From assembly GCF_018294505.1 (NCBI RefSeq), contig NC_057794.1, positions 190,395,114 through 190,459,113 of the forward strand: 64,000 bases of DNA. The letters run 5' to 3'. The notes below the pieces were generated by a model that saw only the letters and a list, made by a program, of their open reading frames with translations, was not told the DNA's origin and searched no databases. The position numbers were made by a program, and so were the translations under genes. Positions 22,026 through 34,869 of this stretch are shown here, one piece after another. This DNA comes from Triticum aestivum (Eukaryota > Streptophyta > Magnoliopsida > Poales > Poaceae). Numbering within the stretch: position 1 is the first letter of the stretch; every line of letters begins with the position of its first letter.

Positions 22026-22743
22026 TTACAGGTATAACTTATGAAGATGCTCATTGTTCCATGAGTTTTGCATTGGGATGCCATCTTCGGTCTCCAGACA
22101 GACTGTGCCAGGTCTGGTGACACGTACTGCCCGGTAAGGGCCTTCCCACTTTGGTGTCAACTTGTTTACACCCTTAGGGGACTGAACACGCCTAAGGACA
22201 AGGTCACCTTCCTCAAGGCTTTGGGCATGAACCATGCGATTGTGATAGCGGCGCAGGGCTTGCTGGTATCATGCAACACATATAGCGACCCGGAGGCGAT
22301 CTTCCTCGAGGAGTGTGGCATCGTCATGCCGTAGCTGCTCTTGCGCTACTTCATTGTAGGCAAGCATCCAAAGTGACTCGTATATGAATTACGTGGGGAG
22401 CATTGCTTCTGCACCTATATCAGGGAGAAGGGGTCTGGCGAGTAGCTCGATTTGGTGTTGCCCCGATTGAGCAAAGAACCAATGGCAACTCATCAATCCA
22501 GCATTTGCTGCATTTTCGCAATTTATCAAAGGTTCTTGTCTTCAGTCCCCATTGCACTTCAGCATTAATCCTTTCTGCCTGCCTGTTGCTCCTTGGGTTT
22601 GCAACAGAGGCAAAAGAGACCTTGCTTCCAAGGCTCTGGATGTACAGCATGAAGGCGTGGCTTATGAAGTGGGTGCCGTTGTCGGTGATCACCCTGTTGG
22701 GTACTCCAAAATGACACACCAATCCCTTGAAGAACTTGATAGC
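22026..22743 (-). pseudogene. Integrase core and C-terminus of the Tat-like element
   Basis: The minus strand encodes the integrase catalytic part, with FHFGVPNR-like GLVCHFGVPNRVITDNGTHF (the second Asp, in TDNGT, is present) and NRQAERINAEV (the catalytic Glu is present). After a frameshift near 22425, an in-frame stop follows just upstream of the final C-terminal part LVLRRVQSPKGVNKLTPKWE to the stop at 22026. Insertion of B splits the core between 22743 and 30441. The gene is not functional. Confidence 0.85.
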
Positions 22744-24415
22744 TGATACGTATCCAACGTATCTATAATTTTTGATGTTCCATGCTATTATATTATCCAT
22801 CTTGGATGTTTTATATGCATTTATATGCTATTTTATATGATTTTTGGGACTAACCTATTAACCTAGAGCCCACTGCCAGTTTCTGTTTTCTTCCTTGTTT
22901 TTGAGTTTTACAGAAAAGGAATACCAAACGGAGTCCAATTGACGTGCCAATTTTTGATGATTTTTTATGGACCAAAAGAAGCCCCTGGAGTAAAATAGTT
23001 GGGCCAAAAGAGTCCTGAGCCATCCACAAGGGTGGAGGGCACACCCAACCCCTTGGGCGCGCCCCCTGCCCCATGGATGACTCGGAGACCCCCCCTGGCG
23101 TGAGACCAACGCCAAAAATTCCTATAAATACAGAAACCCTGAAAAGAAACCTAGATCGGGAGTTCCACCGCCGCAAGCCTCTGTAGCCACCAAAAACCAA
23201 TCGGGACCCTGTTCCGGCACCCTGTCGGAGGGGGGAATCATCACCGGTGGCCATCTTCATCATCCCGGCACTCTCCATGACGAGGAGGGAGTAGTTCACC
23301 CTCGGGACTGAGGGTATGTACCAGTGGCTATGTGTTTGATCTCTCTCTCTCTCTCTCTCGTGTTCTTGATTTGGCACGATCTTGATGTACCGCGAGCTTT
23401 GCTAATATAGTTGGATCTTATGATGTTTCTCCCCCTCTACCTTTTTGTAATGGATTGAGTTTTCCCTCTGAAGTTATCTTATTAGATTGAGACTTTAAGG
23501 ATTTGAGAACACTTGATGTATGTCTTGCGTGGGATACCCGTGGTGACAATGGGGTATTCTATTGATTCACTTGATGTATGTTTTGCTGATCAGCTTGCGG
23601 GTTCCGTGACCTTGGGAATCTATGCATATGGGTTGGCACACGTTTTCATCTTGACTCTCCGGCAGAAACTTTGGGTACTCTTTGAAGTTCTTTGTGTTGG
23701 TTGAATAGATGAATCTGATATTGTGTGATGCATATCGTATAATCATACCCGCAGATACTTGAGGTGACATTGGAGTATCTAGGTGACATTAGGGTTTTGG
23801 TTGATTTGTGTCTTAAGGTGTTATTTTACTACAAACTCTAGGGCTGTTTGTGAGACTTATAGGAATAGCCCAATGGATTGATCAGAAAGAATAACTTTGA
23901 GGTGGTTTCATACCCTACAATAATCTCTTTGTTTGTTCTCCGCTATTAGTGACTTTGGAGTGACTATTTGTTGCACGTTGAGGGATTGTTATATGATCCA
24001 ATTATGTTATTACTGTTGAGAGAACTTGCACTAGTGAAAGTATGAACCCTAGGCCTTGTTTCGAAGTATTGCAATACCATTTGTGCTCACTTTTATCATT
24101 AGTTACCTTGCTGTTTTTATATTTTCAGATTACAAAAACCTATATCCACCATCCATATTGCACTTGTATCACCATCTCTTCGCCGAACTAGTGCACCTAT
24201 ACAATTTACCATTGTATTGGGTGTGTTGGGGACACAAGAGACTCTTTGCTATTGGGTTGCAGGGTTGTTTGAGAGAGACCATCTTCATCCTATGCCTCCC
24301 ATGGATTGATAAACCTTATGTCATCCACTTGAGGGAAATTTGCTACTGTCCTACAAACCTCTTCACTTGGAGGCCCAACAATGTCTACAAGAAGAAGGTT
24401 GTGTAGTAGACATCA
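22744..24415 (+). repeat. 5' LTR of element B
   Basis: The LTR is 1672 bp, begins TGATACGTATCC and ends GTAGACATCA. It carries a GC-rich inverted repeat (about 23025-23075), TATAAATA (23123-23130) and a TC array of 10 units (23340-23359). The TGATACGT start and the ending match those of A. Confidence 0.93.
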
Positions 24416-24426
24416 AGCTCCTTTCC

Positions 24427-24442
24427 TGCGCCGTTGCGGGGA
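24427..24442 (+). other. Degenerate primer-binding site of B
   Basis: TGCGCCGTTGCGGGGA differs from the tRNA-Asp-type site TGGCGCCGTTGCCGGGGA by two single-base losses. It lies 11 bp after the 5' LTR, as in A. Confidence 0.65.
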
Positions 24443-24540
24443 GGTTAGTGCTTGAAGGTATATCTTTAGATCTTGCAATCGAATCTTTTTGTTTCTTGTT
24501 TTATCACTAGTTTAGTCTATAAAAGAAAACTACAAATAAA

Positions 24541-25239
24541 ATGGAATTGAGGTTGCCTCAGATGCTTCATCTTTTTAATGTCTTTCGTGAAAATAAGGAT
24601 TCCGATAATTGTGCCAAACTGTTATAACAAGAATGCATTAAAATGGTTGGCTTTAAATCTTTGGATGATGGGCATGATTGCAATGTTGTTAGTATGAATG
24701 CTTTGAATATCCATGATGCTAATGATATGCAAAGCCACAAGCTTGGGGATGCTATGTTTGATGAAGATGATATTTTTTGTCCCCCAAGTTTTGATGAGCA
24801 AATTTATTATGATGAAAGCATCCCTCCCATCTATGATGATTATGCCTCACATGATAGTTATTTTGTTGAGTTTGCTCCTACTACTATACATGAGAAGAAA
24901 TTTGCTTATGTGGAGAGTAATAAAAATTCGATGCTTGTAGATCATGAAAAGAATGCTTCATGTGATGGTTATATTGTGGAATTCATTCATGATGCTACTG
25001 AAAATTATTATGAGAGAGGAACATATGCTTTTACATATTGCAATAATATCAACTTTCCTCTCTATGTGTTGAAAATCTTGAAGTTATCCTTGTTTTACTT
25101 TCCTATGCAAGTTGATTCTTGTTCCCACAAGTTGTTTGATCACAAAATCCCTATGCATAGGAAGTGGGTTAGGATTAAATGTGCCAGTTATATTGTTCAT
25201 GATGCTCTCTATATATTTCAAATCTTATCTTTTATGTGA
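24541..25239 (+). pseudogene. Shortened form of the family ORF in element B
   Basis: The ORF starts with the same MELR... sequence as in A and is a single frame of 232 codons with one stop (TAA 24625-24627, where A has GAA). It contains one KLGDAMF motif and the conserved C-terminal block with FAYVESNKNSML, EFIHDATENYYERGTY and SCSHKLFDHKIPMHRK. The segment that holds the CCHC knuckle and the basic patch in A is absent, so this copy is a deletion form. Downstream of the stop the frame is open to the end. No known domain is recognised. Confidence 0.7.
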
Positions 25240-27452
25240 GCATCATTGAAATCATCATGCCTAGCTAGAAAGGCATTAAAGAAAAGCGCTTGTTGGGAGA
25301 CAACCCAATATTTACCCCTACTGTTTTTGTGTGTTCACATGATTAAGCTACTGTGGTAATCATGTTTTATAGCTTTTGTTTCAATAAAGTGCCAAGTAAG
25401 ACCTTTGGGATGATCTATGGTGATAGTTGATTTGATCTTGCCGAAAAACAAAAACTTTTGCACTCAGGAAAACAATTCTCATTTTATTACAGAAGCGTGA
25501 TAAAATATTGATTCTTTTTGCAGAAGATTAATGAACAAATTTATCAGGTTGTCCTAATTCTTTAGAATTTTTGGAGTTACATAAGTATCCGAGAGTTACA
25601 GATAACTAAAGACTGTTCTATTTTTGACAGATTCTGTTTTCGATGCATAGTTTGCTTGTTTTCTAGTTTCTATGGCTTATATTGCTTAATATAAATTGTA
25701 GAAATGGTATGGTACAATAGGCATCATGTGAGAAAAATTATGAATCTTTTCTTGACAGTACCTAAGTGGTGATTTGCCTTCTTATACTAATAGAGCTTAT
25801 GAGTTTTCTGTTAAGTTTTGTGTTGTGAAGTTTTCAAGTTTTGGGTAAAGATTCAATGGACTACAGAATAAGGAGTGGCAAGAGCCTAAGCTCGGGGATG
25901 CCCAAGGAACCCCAAGGTAATATTCAAAGACAACCAAGAGCCTAAGCTTGGGGATGCCCCAGAAGGCATCCCCTCTTTCGTCTTCGTTTATCGGTAACTT
26001 TACTTGAGGCTATATTTTTATTCACCACATGATGTGAATTTTTCTTGGAGCGTCATTTTCTTTTATTATGATTTGCTTGCTGTTATTTAGAGTAATATTT
26101 TGCATCTTTTACTTCAATAAAAAGGTCAAGTATAGCCTTTACCATGCTTATTTTGCAAGTCCATTTGTTGCTGTTTTAAAAACAGAAAGTTTGCTGTTAT
26201 GTTTTGAATATTTGTGAATAGTCAGAACATGATAAAATCTTGAATTTTTTACGCAATGAGTAACAACAAATTATCTACAGTGTGGTAATGTTTCATAATT
26301 TTTGGAGTTAAAGAAGTATGATTCCTCTTGCATTCTTTATAGACTATCCATTTTAGACAGATTGCTGTTATGTTTGCATTGTTTGCATATGTTTGCTTGT
26401 TTAATGATTCTATTTCGGGATAGGACTATTAAATATGCAGAGGCATTTAGTATGCAATGTCAAATTATAATTGTAGTGATTTTCTACAGCAGAGAATGAT
26501 TAGGTTTTGCGTTGATTTATACTAACTTATCTCACGAGTTCTTGTTGAGTTTTGTGTGCATGAAGTTTTTAAGATTCCAGGAAACTATGATATGAGAGGA
26601 ATTAAGGAGACACAAGATCTCAAGCTTGGGGATGCCCAAGGCATCCCTAGTTAATATTTTAAGAAGTATCAAGAATCTAAGCTTGGGGATACCTCGGTTG
26701 GCATCCCACCTTTCTTCTTCAACAACTATCAGTCAGTTTTGGTTGAGCCTAAGTTTTTGCTTCTTCACATGATATGTGCTATCCTTGCAACGTCATTTTA
26801 TTTTGTTTTGCTTGATGTACTTGATGTTTGAATAAAGTACTTAAGATCTGAAAATTTATTTATGAGGAGTCTTTACATAGTTGCATAATTATTCAACTAC
26901 TCATTGATCTTCACTTATATCTTTCGGAGTAGTTTGTCATTTTCTCTAGTGCTTCACTTATATCTTTTTAGAGCACGGCGGTGGTTTTATTTTGAAGAAA
27001 TTGATGAACTCTCATGATTCACTTATATTATTTTGAGTCTTAAACAGCATGGTAATTTTCTTTGGTTATAAATTTAGTTCTAATATGATGGGCATCCAAG
27101 AGGGATATAATAAAACTTTCATATAAAGTGCATTGAGTACTATGTGAAGTTTGATTCCTTATGATTATTTTGAGATATGAGGATGGTAATACTAGAGTCA
27201 TGCTAGTGAGTAGTTGTGAATTTGAGAGATACTTGTGTTAAAGTTTGTGATTCCCGTAGCATGCACGTATGGTGAACTGTTTGTGATGAAGTCGGAGCAT
27301 GATTTATTTTTTGATTGTCTTCCTTTTGAGTGGTGGTAGGGAACGAGCGATGGTCTTTTCCTACCAATATATCCCCCTAGGAGCATGTGCGTAGTACTTC
27401 GTTTCGATGGCTAATAGATTTTTGCAATAAGTATGTGAGTTCTTTATGACTA

Positions 27453-27689
27453 ATGTTGAGTCCATGGATTATACACACTCTCACCCTTCCACCATTGCTA
27501 GCCTCTCTTGTGCCGCGCAACTTTCGCTGGTACCATACACCCACCATTACCTTCCTCAAAACAGCCACCATACCTACCTATTATGGCATTTCCATAGCCA
27601 TTCCGAGATATATTAACATGCAACTTTCCATCGTTCCGTTTATTATGACACGCTCCATCATTCTCATATTGCTTTGCATGATCATGTAG
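27453..27689 (+). CDS. Conserved short ORF of B (78 aa)
   Basis: This is the counterpart of 16724-16960 in A: the same length, the same start MLSPWII, and a hydrophobic end. Changes between the copies are mostly single residues. Coding status is uncertain. Confidence 0.25.
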   Translation: MLSPWIIHTLTLPPLLASLVPRNFRWYHTPTITFLKTATIPTYYGISIAIPRYINMQLSIVPFIMTRSIILILLCMIM

Positions 27690-28173
27690 TTGACATCGTA
27701 TTTGTGGCAACACCACCGTTCATAATTCTTTCATACATGTCACTCTTGATTCATTGCACATCCCGGTACACTGCCGGAGGCATTCTATAGAGTCATATTT
27801 AGTTCTAAGTATAGAGTTGTAAGTAAATAAAAGTGTGATGATCTTCATTATTAGAGCATTGTCCCAGTGATGAAAGGATGATGGAGACTATGATTCCCCC
27901 ACAAGTCGGGATCAGACTCTGGACGAAAAATAAAAAGAGGCAAAAAACCAAAAAAGAAAACAAAACAAAAAATGAGAGAAAAAGAGAGAAGGGGCAATGC
28001 TACTATCCTTTTACCACACTTGTGCTTCAAAGTAGCACAATGATCTTCATGATAGAGAGTCTCCTATGTTGTCACTTTCATTTACTAGTGGGAATTTTCA
28101 TTATAAGAACTTAGCTTGTATATTCCAATGATGGGCTTCCTCAAAATGCCCTAGGTCTTGGTGAGCAAGCAAG

Positions 28174-28425
28174 TTGGATGCACACCCACTTAGTTTCTTT
28201 TTGAGATTTCATACACTTATAGCTCTAGTGCATCCATTGCATGGAAATCCCTACTCAGTCACATTCATATCTATTGATGGGAAACTCCATAGCCCGTTGA
28301 TAGGCCTAGTTGATGTGAGACTATCTTCTCCTTTTTGTCTTCTCCACAACCACCATTCTATTCCACCTTTAGTGTTATATCCATGGCTCACGCTCATGTA
28401 TTGCGTGAAGATTGAAAAAGTTTGA
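28174..28425 (+). CDS. Conserved short ORF of B (83 aa)
   Basis: This is the counterpart of 17487-17738 in A, with identical length and start MDAHPLSFFL. A third, shortened copy is in G. Coding status is uncertain and no function is recognised. Confidence 0.25.
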   Translation: MDAHPLSFFLRFHTLIALVHPLHGNPYSVTFISIDGKLHSPLIGLVDVRLSSPFCLLHNHHSIPPLVLYPWLTLMYCVKIEKV

Positions 28426-28755
28426 GAACATCAAAAGTATAAAACAATTGCTTGGCTTGTCATCGAGGTTGTGCATGACTAAATACTTTGTGTGATGAAG
28501 ATAGAGCATAGCCATACTATATGATTTTGTAGGGATAGCTTTCTTTGGCCATGTTATTTTGAGAAGACATGATTGCTTTGTTCGTGTGCTTGAAGTATTA
28601 TTGTTTTTATGTCAATATTAAACTTTTGTTTCGAATCTTATGGATCTAAATATTCTTGCCACAATAGAGAGGATTGCATTGATGAATATGTTAGGTAGCA
28701 TTCCACATCAAGAATTCTGTTTTTATCATTTACCTACTCGAGGACAAGAAGGAAT

Positions 28756-28771
28756 TATGCTTGGGGATGCT
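28756..28771 (+). other. Polypurine tract of B
   Basis: TATGCTTGGGGATGCT abuts the 3' LTR. It differs from the tract of A by an A to T change in the AAGCTT part, while the G-rich core is retained. Confidence 0.65.
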
Positions 28772-30440
28772 TGATACGTCTCCAACGTATCTATAATTTT
28801 TTATTGTTCCATGCTATTATATTATCCATCTTGGATGTTTTATATGCATTTATATGCTATTTTATATGATTTTTGGGACTAACCTATTAAACTAGATCCC
28901 AGTGCCAGTTTTTGTTTTTTTCCTTGTTTTTGAGTTTTACAGAAAAGGAATACCAAACAGAGTCCAATTGACATGCCAAATTTTGATGATTTTTATGGAC
29001 CAAAAGAAGCCCCCGGAGTAAAATAGTTGGGCCGGAAGAGTCCCAAGCCATCCACGAGGGTAGAGGGCGTGCCCTACCCCCTGGGCATGCCCCCTGCCTT
29101 GTGGATGACTCGGAGACCCCCCTGACGTGAGACCGACGCAAAAAATTCCTATAAATACAGAAAGCCCCGAAAAGAAACCTAGATCGGGAGTTCCGCCGCC
29201 GCAAGCCTCTGTAGCCACCAAAAACCAATCGGGACCCTGTTCCGGCACCTTGCTGGAGGGGGGAATCATCACCGGTGGCCATCTTCATCATCCCGACGCT
29301 CTCCAAGACAAGGAGGGAGTAGTTCACCCTCATGGCTGAGGGTATGTACCAATAGCTATGTGTTTGATCTCTCTCTCTCTCTCGTGTTCTTGATTTGGCA
29401 CAATCTTGATGTACTGCGAGCTTTGCTACTATAGTTGGATCTTATGATGTTTCTCCCCCTCTACCTTCTTGTAATGGATTGAGTTTTCTCTTTGAAGTTA
29501 TCTTATCGGATTGAGTGTTTAAGGATTTGAGAACACTTGATGTATGTATTGCATGGGATACCCGTGGTGACAATGGGGTATTCTATTGATTCACTTGATG
29601 TATGTTTTGCTGATCAACTTGCGGGTTCCGTGACCTTGGGAATCTATGCATAGGGGTTGGCACACGTTTTCGTCTTGACTCTCCGGTAGAAACTTTGGGG
29701 CACTCTTTGAAGTTCTTTGTGTTGGTTGAATAGATGAATCTGAGATTGTGTGATGCATATCGTATGATCATACCCGCAGATACTTTAGGTGACATTGGAG
29801 TATCTAGGTGACATTAGGGTTTTGGTTTATTTGTGTCTTAAGGTGTTATTTTACTACAAACTCCAGGGCTGTTTGTGACACTTATAGGAAGAGCCCAATG
29901 GATTGATCGGAAAGAATAACTTTGAGGTGGTTTCATACCCTACAATAATCTCTTCGTTTGTTCTCCGCTATTAGTGACTTTGGAGTGACTATTTGTTGCA
30001 CATTGAGGGATTGTTATATGATCCAATTATGTTATTACTGTTAAGAGAACTTGCACTAGTGAAAGTATGAACCCTAGGCCTTGTTCCGAAGCATTGCAAT
30101 ACCATTTGTGCTCACTTTTATTACTAGTTACCTTGCTGTTTTTATATTTTCAGATTACAAAAACCTATATCCACCATCCATATTGCACTTGTATCACCAT
30201 CTCTTTGCCGAACTAGTGCACCTATACAATTTACCATTGTATTGGGTGTGTTTGGGACACAAGAGACTCTTTGCTATTTGGTTGCAGGGTTGTTTGAGAG
30301 AGACCATCTTCATCCCATGCCTCCCACGGATTGATTAACCTTAGGTCATCCACTTGAGGGAAATTTGCTACTGTCCTACAAACCTCTGCACTTGGAGGCC
30401 CAACAACGTCTACAAGAAGAAGGTTGTGTAGTAGACATCA
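28772..30440 (+). repeat. 3' LTR of element B
   Basis: The LTR is 1669 bp with the same termini and layout as the 5' copy: inverted repeat at about 29051-29103, TATAAATA 29150-29157 and a TC array of 8 units (29368-29383). It ends just before the duplication ATAGC at 30441. Confidence 0.93.
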
Positions 30441-33241
30441 ATAGCCGATTGCGCCATCACCTTTATCACTGTCTCTACTTCGGGCCACTTTGTAAACTTT
30501 TCAATTGCTACATACAAGAATTCAAAGCCCCAGTAGCACAGGAACAGGGGCCCGAGTTGTTGAGCCCCCAGACCGCGAAGGGCCAGGATAAAGGGATGAT
30601 TTGAAGGGCTTGAGCTGGCTGATGAATATTCTTGGAGTGGAACTGGCATGCTTCACACTTGTTGACGAGCTCAGTTGCATCCCGGTGGGCGGTGGACCAA
30701 TAGAATCCTTGCTGGAAAGCTTTCCCGACAACTGCTCTTAATCCCAGATGCGAGCCACACACACGTCCATGTATCTCTACCAACAACATTAGTCCATCTT
30801 CTTGACTGATACATTTCAGCTTCATACAATTTGGCCTCTTTCTGTATAGAATGTTGTCCACAAACTGGTACATACTAGACTGCCGGGCCACTTTCTCAGA
30901 TTCCTCTAGATCATTAGGAAATTCTCCAGTTTGCAAGAATTGGACTATGTGTTGTCCCCATGTCGGAGCTTGAGGCTCGACGACAAGGACTAAAGGCATC
31001 TCCTCTACTATGAGAGCGCTTGCCTCGATAACAAGAACTCAAGGTTCTGCCCGAGAACGCAGCTCGCCAGCTAGCATAGGGTTTCCCTAGGCAACCTTCT
31101 CACCAGTGACTTCGAGGAGCTCTGCAGGGAAATGTTTGCCGGTGTTGAGTTTTCTTCTTTTCCTGGCCAATGCTAATGGAGAAACTAATGGTCGAGTTAG
31201 GTGGAGTACAAAAGTTCCTGTTTCCACAAGAAGCTTTTGCGCAGCACACTTCGACAACTGATCAACAATGCTGTTTTCTGCACGGGGTATGTGCTATGTT
31301 TGCAGCCTGTTGAAGTGTTCTTCCAGCTTCCTCACCTCTTCCATGTATGCTTCCATCAGTGGGCTTTGGTAATCCTTATTCACTTGCTTCACAATGAGCT
31401 GGGAGTCGCCACATATGATTAACTTCTTTATCCCCAACTCCACTGCAATTCTGAGCCCGACAAGGAGTCCTTCATACTCTGCTGTGTTGTTGGTGGCATC
31501 TTCCGTGGGAAATTCATTTGGATAACGTACTTGAGGTATTCTCCGGTGGGTGCAACGAGTAATACTCCTACCCCAGCACCTTGGAGTGAGAAAGCACCGT
31601 CAAAGTACATGATCCATTCCTTGGGTGGCTCCTTGCTGGGGATGATTGTTTCCACAACCTCTTCATCGAGTGTTGGCGTCCATTCTGCTATGAATTTTGC
31701 CAGTGCTCTACTTTGGATAGTTGCCGTGCTTTCAAACTTCAAAGCGAAACTTGACAGTTCCAGCGTCCAGTCTACTATCCTGTCGGTGGCCTCGGGGTTC
31801 CTCAAGATACGCTGCAGCGGAAGGCGGGTCGCAACTGTGATTTCATGAGCTTGAAAGTAATGGCGCAGCTTCCTCGAGGCCATAAGGAGGCCGAAGATTA
31901 ACTTTTGTACCCCAGAATACCTTGACCTAGCCCCTTGCAAGAGGGAGCTAACAAAGTAAACTAGTCGCCGCACCATCTTCTTTCTTGCTAACGCCTTTCA
32001 TTTATCAGCACCAATTTGTGGCTCCCCTTCATTGTCACCATCAGGCCCTGCTGAGATAAAGTTGGTTCATCACTGAGTGGTTCTGCCACAGTAGTTTCTT
32101 CGCTAGCCACTTCTCTCTGCGCCACCAAGGCAGCACTAACCACTTGGTTCGTTGCTGCCAGATACAACAACAACGGCTCTTGTGGTTTAGGTGCGACCAG
32201 GGTTGGACCAGAGGAAAGGTAAGCTTTCAAATCCCGTAGTGCAGCCTCCGCCTCTGGAGTCCATTTCATTGGACCAACTTTCTTCAAGATTTTGAAGAAC
32301 AACAGGGCACGCTCAACAGATTTTGAAATGAACCTACTTAGTGAGGCAACATAGCCGGCCTGACGCCTCACATCCTTGACGGCCTTCGGGGCTTGGATCT
32401 GTTCTATTGCCTTGATCTTGTGAAGGTTGACTTCTATCCCTTGTTGAGACACAAAGAATCCAAGGAGCTTGCCGGACGGGACACCGAACACACATTTCTC
32501 TGGGTTGAGTTTCAAGTTGATCTTCCGCAAATTTGCAAAGGTTTCTTCCAAATCTTCAATGAGCGTAGACTTGTCCTTGGTTTTGACCACTATATCATCC
32601 ATATATGCTTCAATGTTCCTATGCAGCTGAGATTCGAAACCAATCTATACGGCCCTTGAAAACATGAAACCAGTGCTTTTTAGCCCAAATGGCATACATA
32701 AAAAGCAGTATGTTCCACATGGGGTAATAAACGCGGTCTTCTCTTTGTCTTCCTTAGCCATGAAGATCTGATGGTAGCCAAAGTACACATCAAGTAAAGG
32801 GAGCAAATCACATCCTGAGGTAGAGCCAACGATCTGATCAATGCGCGACAAGGGAAGGGATCCTTCGGACAAGCTTTGTTCAAGTCAGTGAAGTCAATAC
32901 AAAGTCCGCACTTCCCATTTGCCTTGCGTACCATCACTGGATTTGCTAACCAAGTTGGATGCAATACTCCTCTCTCCAAAGCTGCTGCTTCAAGTTTCTT
33001 AATCTCCTCATCAATGAACTATTGTCGCTCCAAGGCTTGCTTTCCGTCTTTCTGCTTGACGGGACAGGCATGAGGACTGACAACAAGGTGGTGCTCGATT
33101 ACCTCCCTGGGAACACCGGGGATGTCAGATGGTTGCCAGGAAAACACATCAACATTCGCTCGCAGGAAGGTAACGAGCGTGCTTTCCTATTTGTCGTCAA
33201 GGGTTGCACTAATGGTGAAGGTACCATCGGTGCCATCCTGC
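30441..33241 (-). pseudogene. Reverse transcriptase, RNase H and integrase N-terminus of the Tat-like element
   Basis: Reading leftwards on the minus strand, the reverse transcriptase has WLANPVMVRKANGKCGLCID, DLNKACPKDPFP and the catalytic MDDIVVKT (start of 32602-31988). Then come an RNase H linker (31976-31428) with a Tat-type second RNase H start MYFDGAFSLQGAGVGVLL, and the integrase zinc region (HGRVCGSHLG, NKCEACQF, near 30650-30760). The first integrase catalytic Asp is replaced by Glu (LYVAIEKFTKW, near 30500). Several stops (including TAGs at about 33190 and 33020) and frameshifts break the frame. Confidence 0.85.
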
Positions 33242-34763
33242 TGATACGTCCATTTTGCATCATGCTTTTATATCGATAATTATTGCATTATGGGCTGTTA
33301 TTACACATTATGTCACAATACTTATGCCTATTCTCTCTTATATTACAAGGTTTACATAAAGAGGGAGAATGCCGGCAACTGGGATTCTGGGCTGGAAAAG
33401 GAGCAAATATTAGAGACCTATTCTGCATAGCTCCAAAAGTCCTGAAACTTCACGGAAGATGTTTTCCGAATATATAAAAAATACTGAGTGCAAGAAGTTC
33501 ACCAGGGGGGTCACACCCTGCCCACGAGGGTGGGGGGCGCGCCCTACCTCCCTAGGCATGCCCCCTACCTCGTGGGCCCCCTGGTGGCCCTCCGATGGCC
33601 ATCTTCTGCTATATGAAGTCTCTCGATGAGAAAAAAAATCAAAAGCCATCTTCTCGGATGAAACTCCGCCGCCACGAGGCGGAACCTTGGCGGAACCAAT
33701 CTAGGGCTCTGGCGGAGCTGTTCTGCCGGGGAAACTTCCCTCCGGGAGGGGGAAATCATCGCCATCGTCATCACCAACGCTCCTCTCATCGGGAGAGGGC
33801 AATCTCCATCAACATCTTCACCAGCACCATCTCCTCTCAAAACCCTAGTTCAGCTCTTGTATCCAATTCTTGTCTCCAAGTCCGGGATTGGTACCTATGG
33901 GTTGCTAGTAGTGTTAATTACTCCTTGTAGTTGATGCTAGTTGGTTTATTTGGTGGAAGATCATATGTTCAGATCCTATATGCATATTAATACCCCTCTG
34001 ATTATGAACATGAATATGCTTTGTGAGTAGTTACGTTTGTTCCTGAGGACATGGGAGAAGTCTTGCTATTAGTAGTCATGTGAATTTGGTATTCGTTCGA
34101 TATTTTGATGAGATGTATGTTGTCTCTCCTCTAGTGATGTTATTTGAACGTCGACTACATAACACTTCACCATATTTGGGCCTAGAGGAAGGCATTGTGA
34201 AGTAATAAGTAGATGATGGGTTGCTAGAGTGACAGAATCTTAAACCCTAGTTTATGCGTTGCTTCGTAAGGGGCTAATTTGGATCCATATGTCTCATGCT
34301 ATGGTTAGGTTTACCTTAATACTTTTGTTGTAGTTGCGGATGCTTGCAATAGAGGTTAATCATAAGTGGGATGCTTGTCCAAGTAAGGACAGTACCCAAG
34401 AACCGGTCCACCCACATATCAAATTATCAAAGTACCGAATGCGAATCATATGAACGTGATGAAAACTAGCTTGACGATATTCCCATGTGTCCTTGGGAGC
34501 GCTTTTATCTATATAAGAGTTTGTTCAGGCTTGTCCTTTCCTACAAAAAGTATTGGGCCACCTTGCTGCACTTTATTTACTTTTTTTACTTGTTGCTCGT
34601 TACAAATTATCCTATCACAAAACTATCTGTTACCACTTATTTCAGTACTTGTAGAGAATACCTTGCTGGAAACCGCTTATCATTTCCTTCCGCTCCTCGT
34701 TGGGTTCAACACTCTTACTTATCGAAAGGACTACGATAGATCCCCTATACTTGTGGGTCATCA
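33242..34763 (+). repeat. 5' LTR of element C
   Basis: The LTR is 1522 bp, begins TGATACGTCCATTTTGCATC and ends CTTGTGGGTCATCA. A GC-rich inverted repeat lies at about 33521-33576, followed by a TATA-like GCTATATGAAG near 33610. The right half (33841-34763) is repeated with few changes at 37111-38032. Confidence 0.92.
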
Positions 34764-34774
34764 AGACTCTTTTC

Positions 34775-34792
34775 TGGCGCCGTTGCCGGGGA
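34775..34792 (+). other. Primer-binding site of C, tRNA-Asp type
   Basis: TGGCGCCGTTGCCGGGGA, identical to the site of E2, lies 11 bp after the LTR. It is intact. Confidence 0.9.
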
Positions 34793-34869
34793 GTGAAGCG
34801 CCTTTGGTAGGTGGAATTTGGTAAGGAAAAATTTATATAGTGTGCTGAAATTTACTGTCACTTGTTACT

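Larger units (their letters stand above)
25240..28771 (+). other. Long 3' internal region of B without pol
   Basis: The region matches 15232-18083 of A but is longer, with extra blocks at about 26090-26800. It contains four copies of the polypurine-tract motif, at 25888, 25944, 26622 and 26679, and the two short conserved ORFs (27453-27689 and 28174-28425). No pol coding is visible. Confidence 0.7.
22744..30440 (+). mobile_element. Element B: complete non-autonomous Sabrina-like retrotransposon
   Basis: The element is 7697 bp, with LTRs 22744-24415 and 28772-30440 and the perfect duplication ATAGC (22739-22743 and 30441-30445). It is inserted in the integrase core of the Tat-like element. 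It is closely related to A along its whole length but with a shorter ORF. It encodes no pol, so mobilisation must have been in trans. Confidence 0.93.

Noticed and set aside
34450..34824. A 124-codon ORF repeated at 37641-38093
   Set aside because: It is inside both LTRs of element C, and the repetition only reflects the LTR pair.
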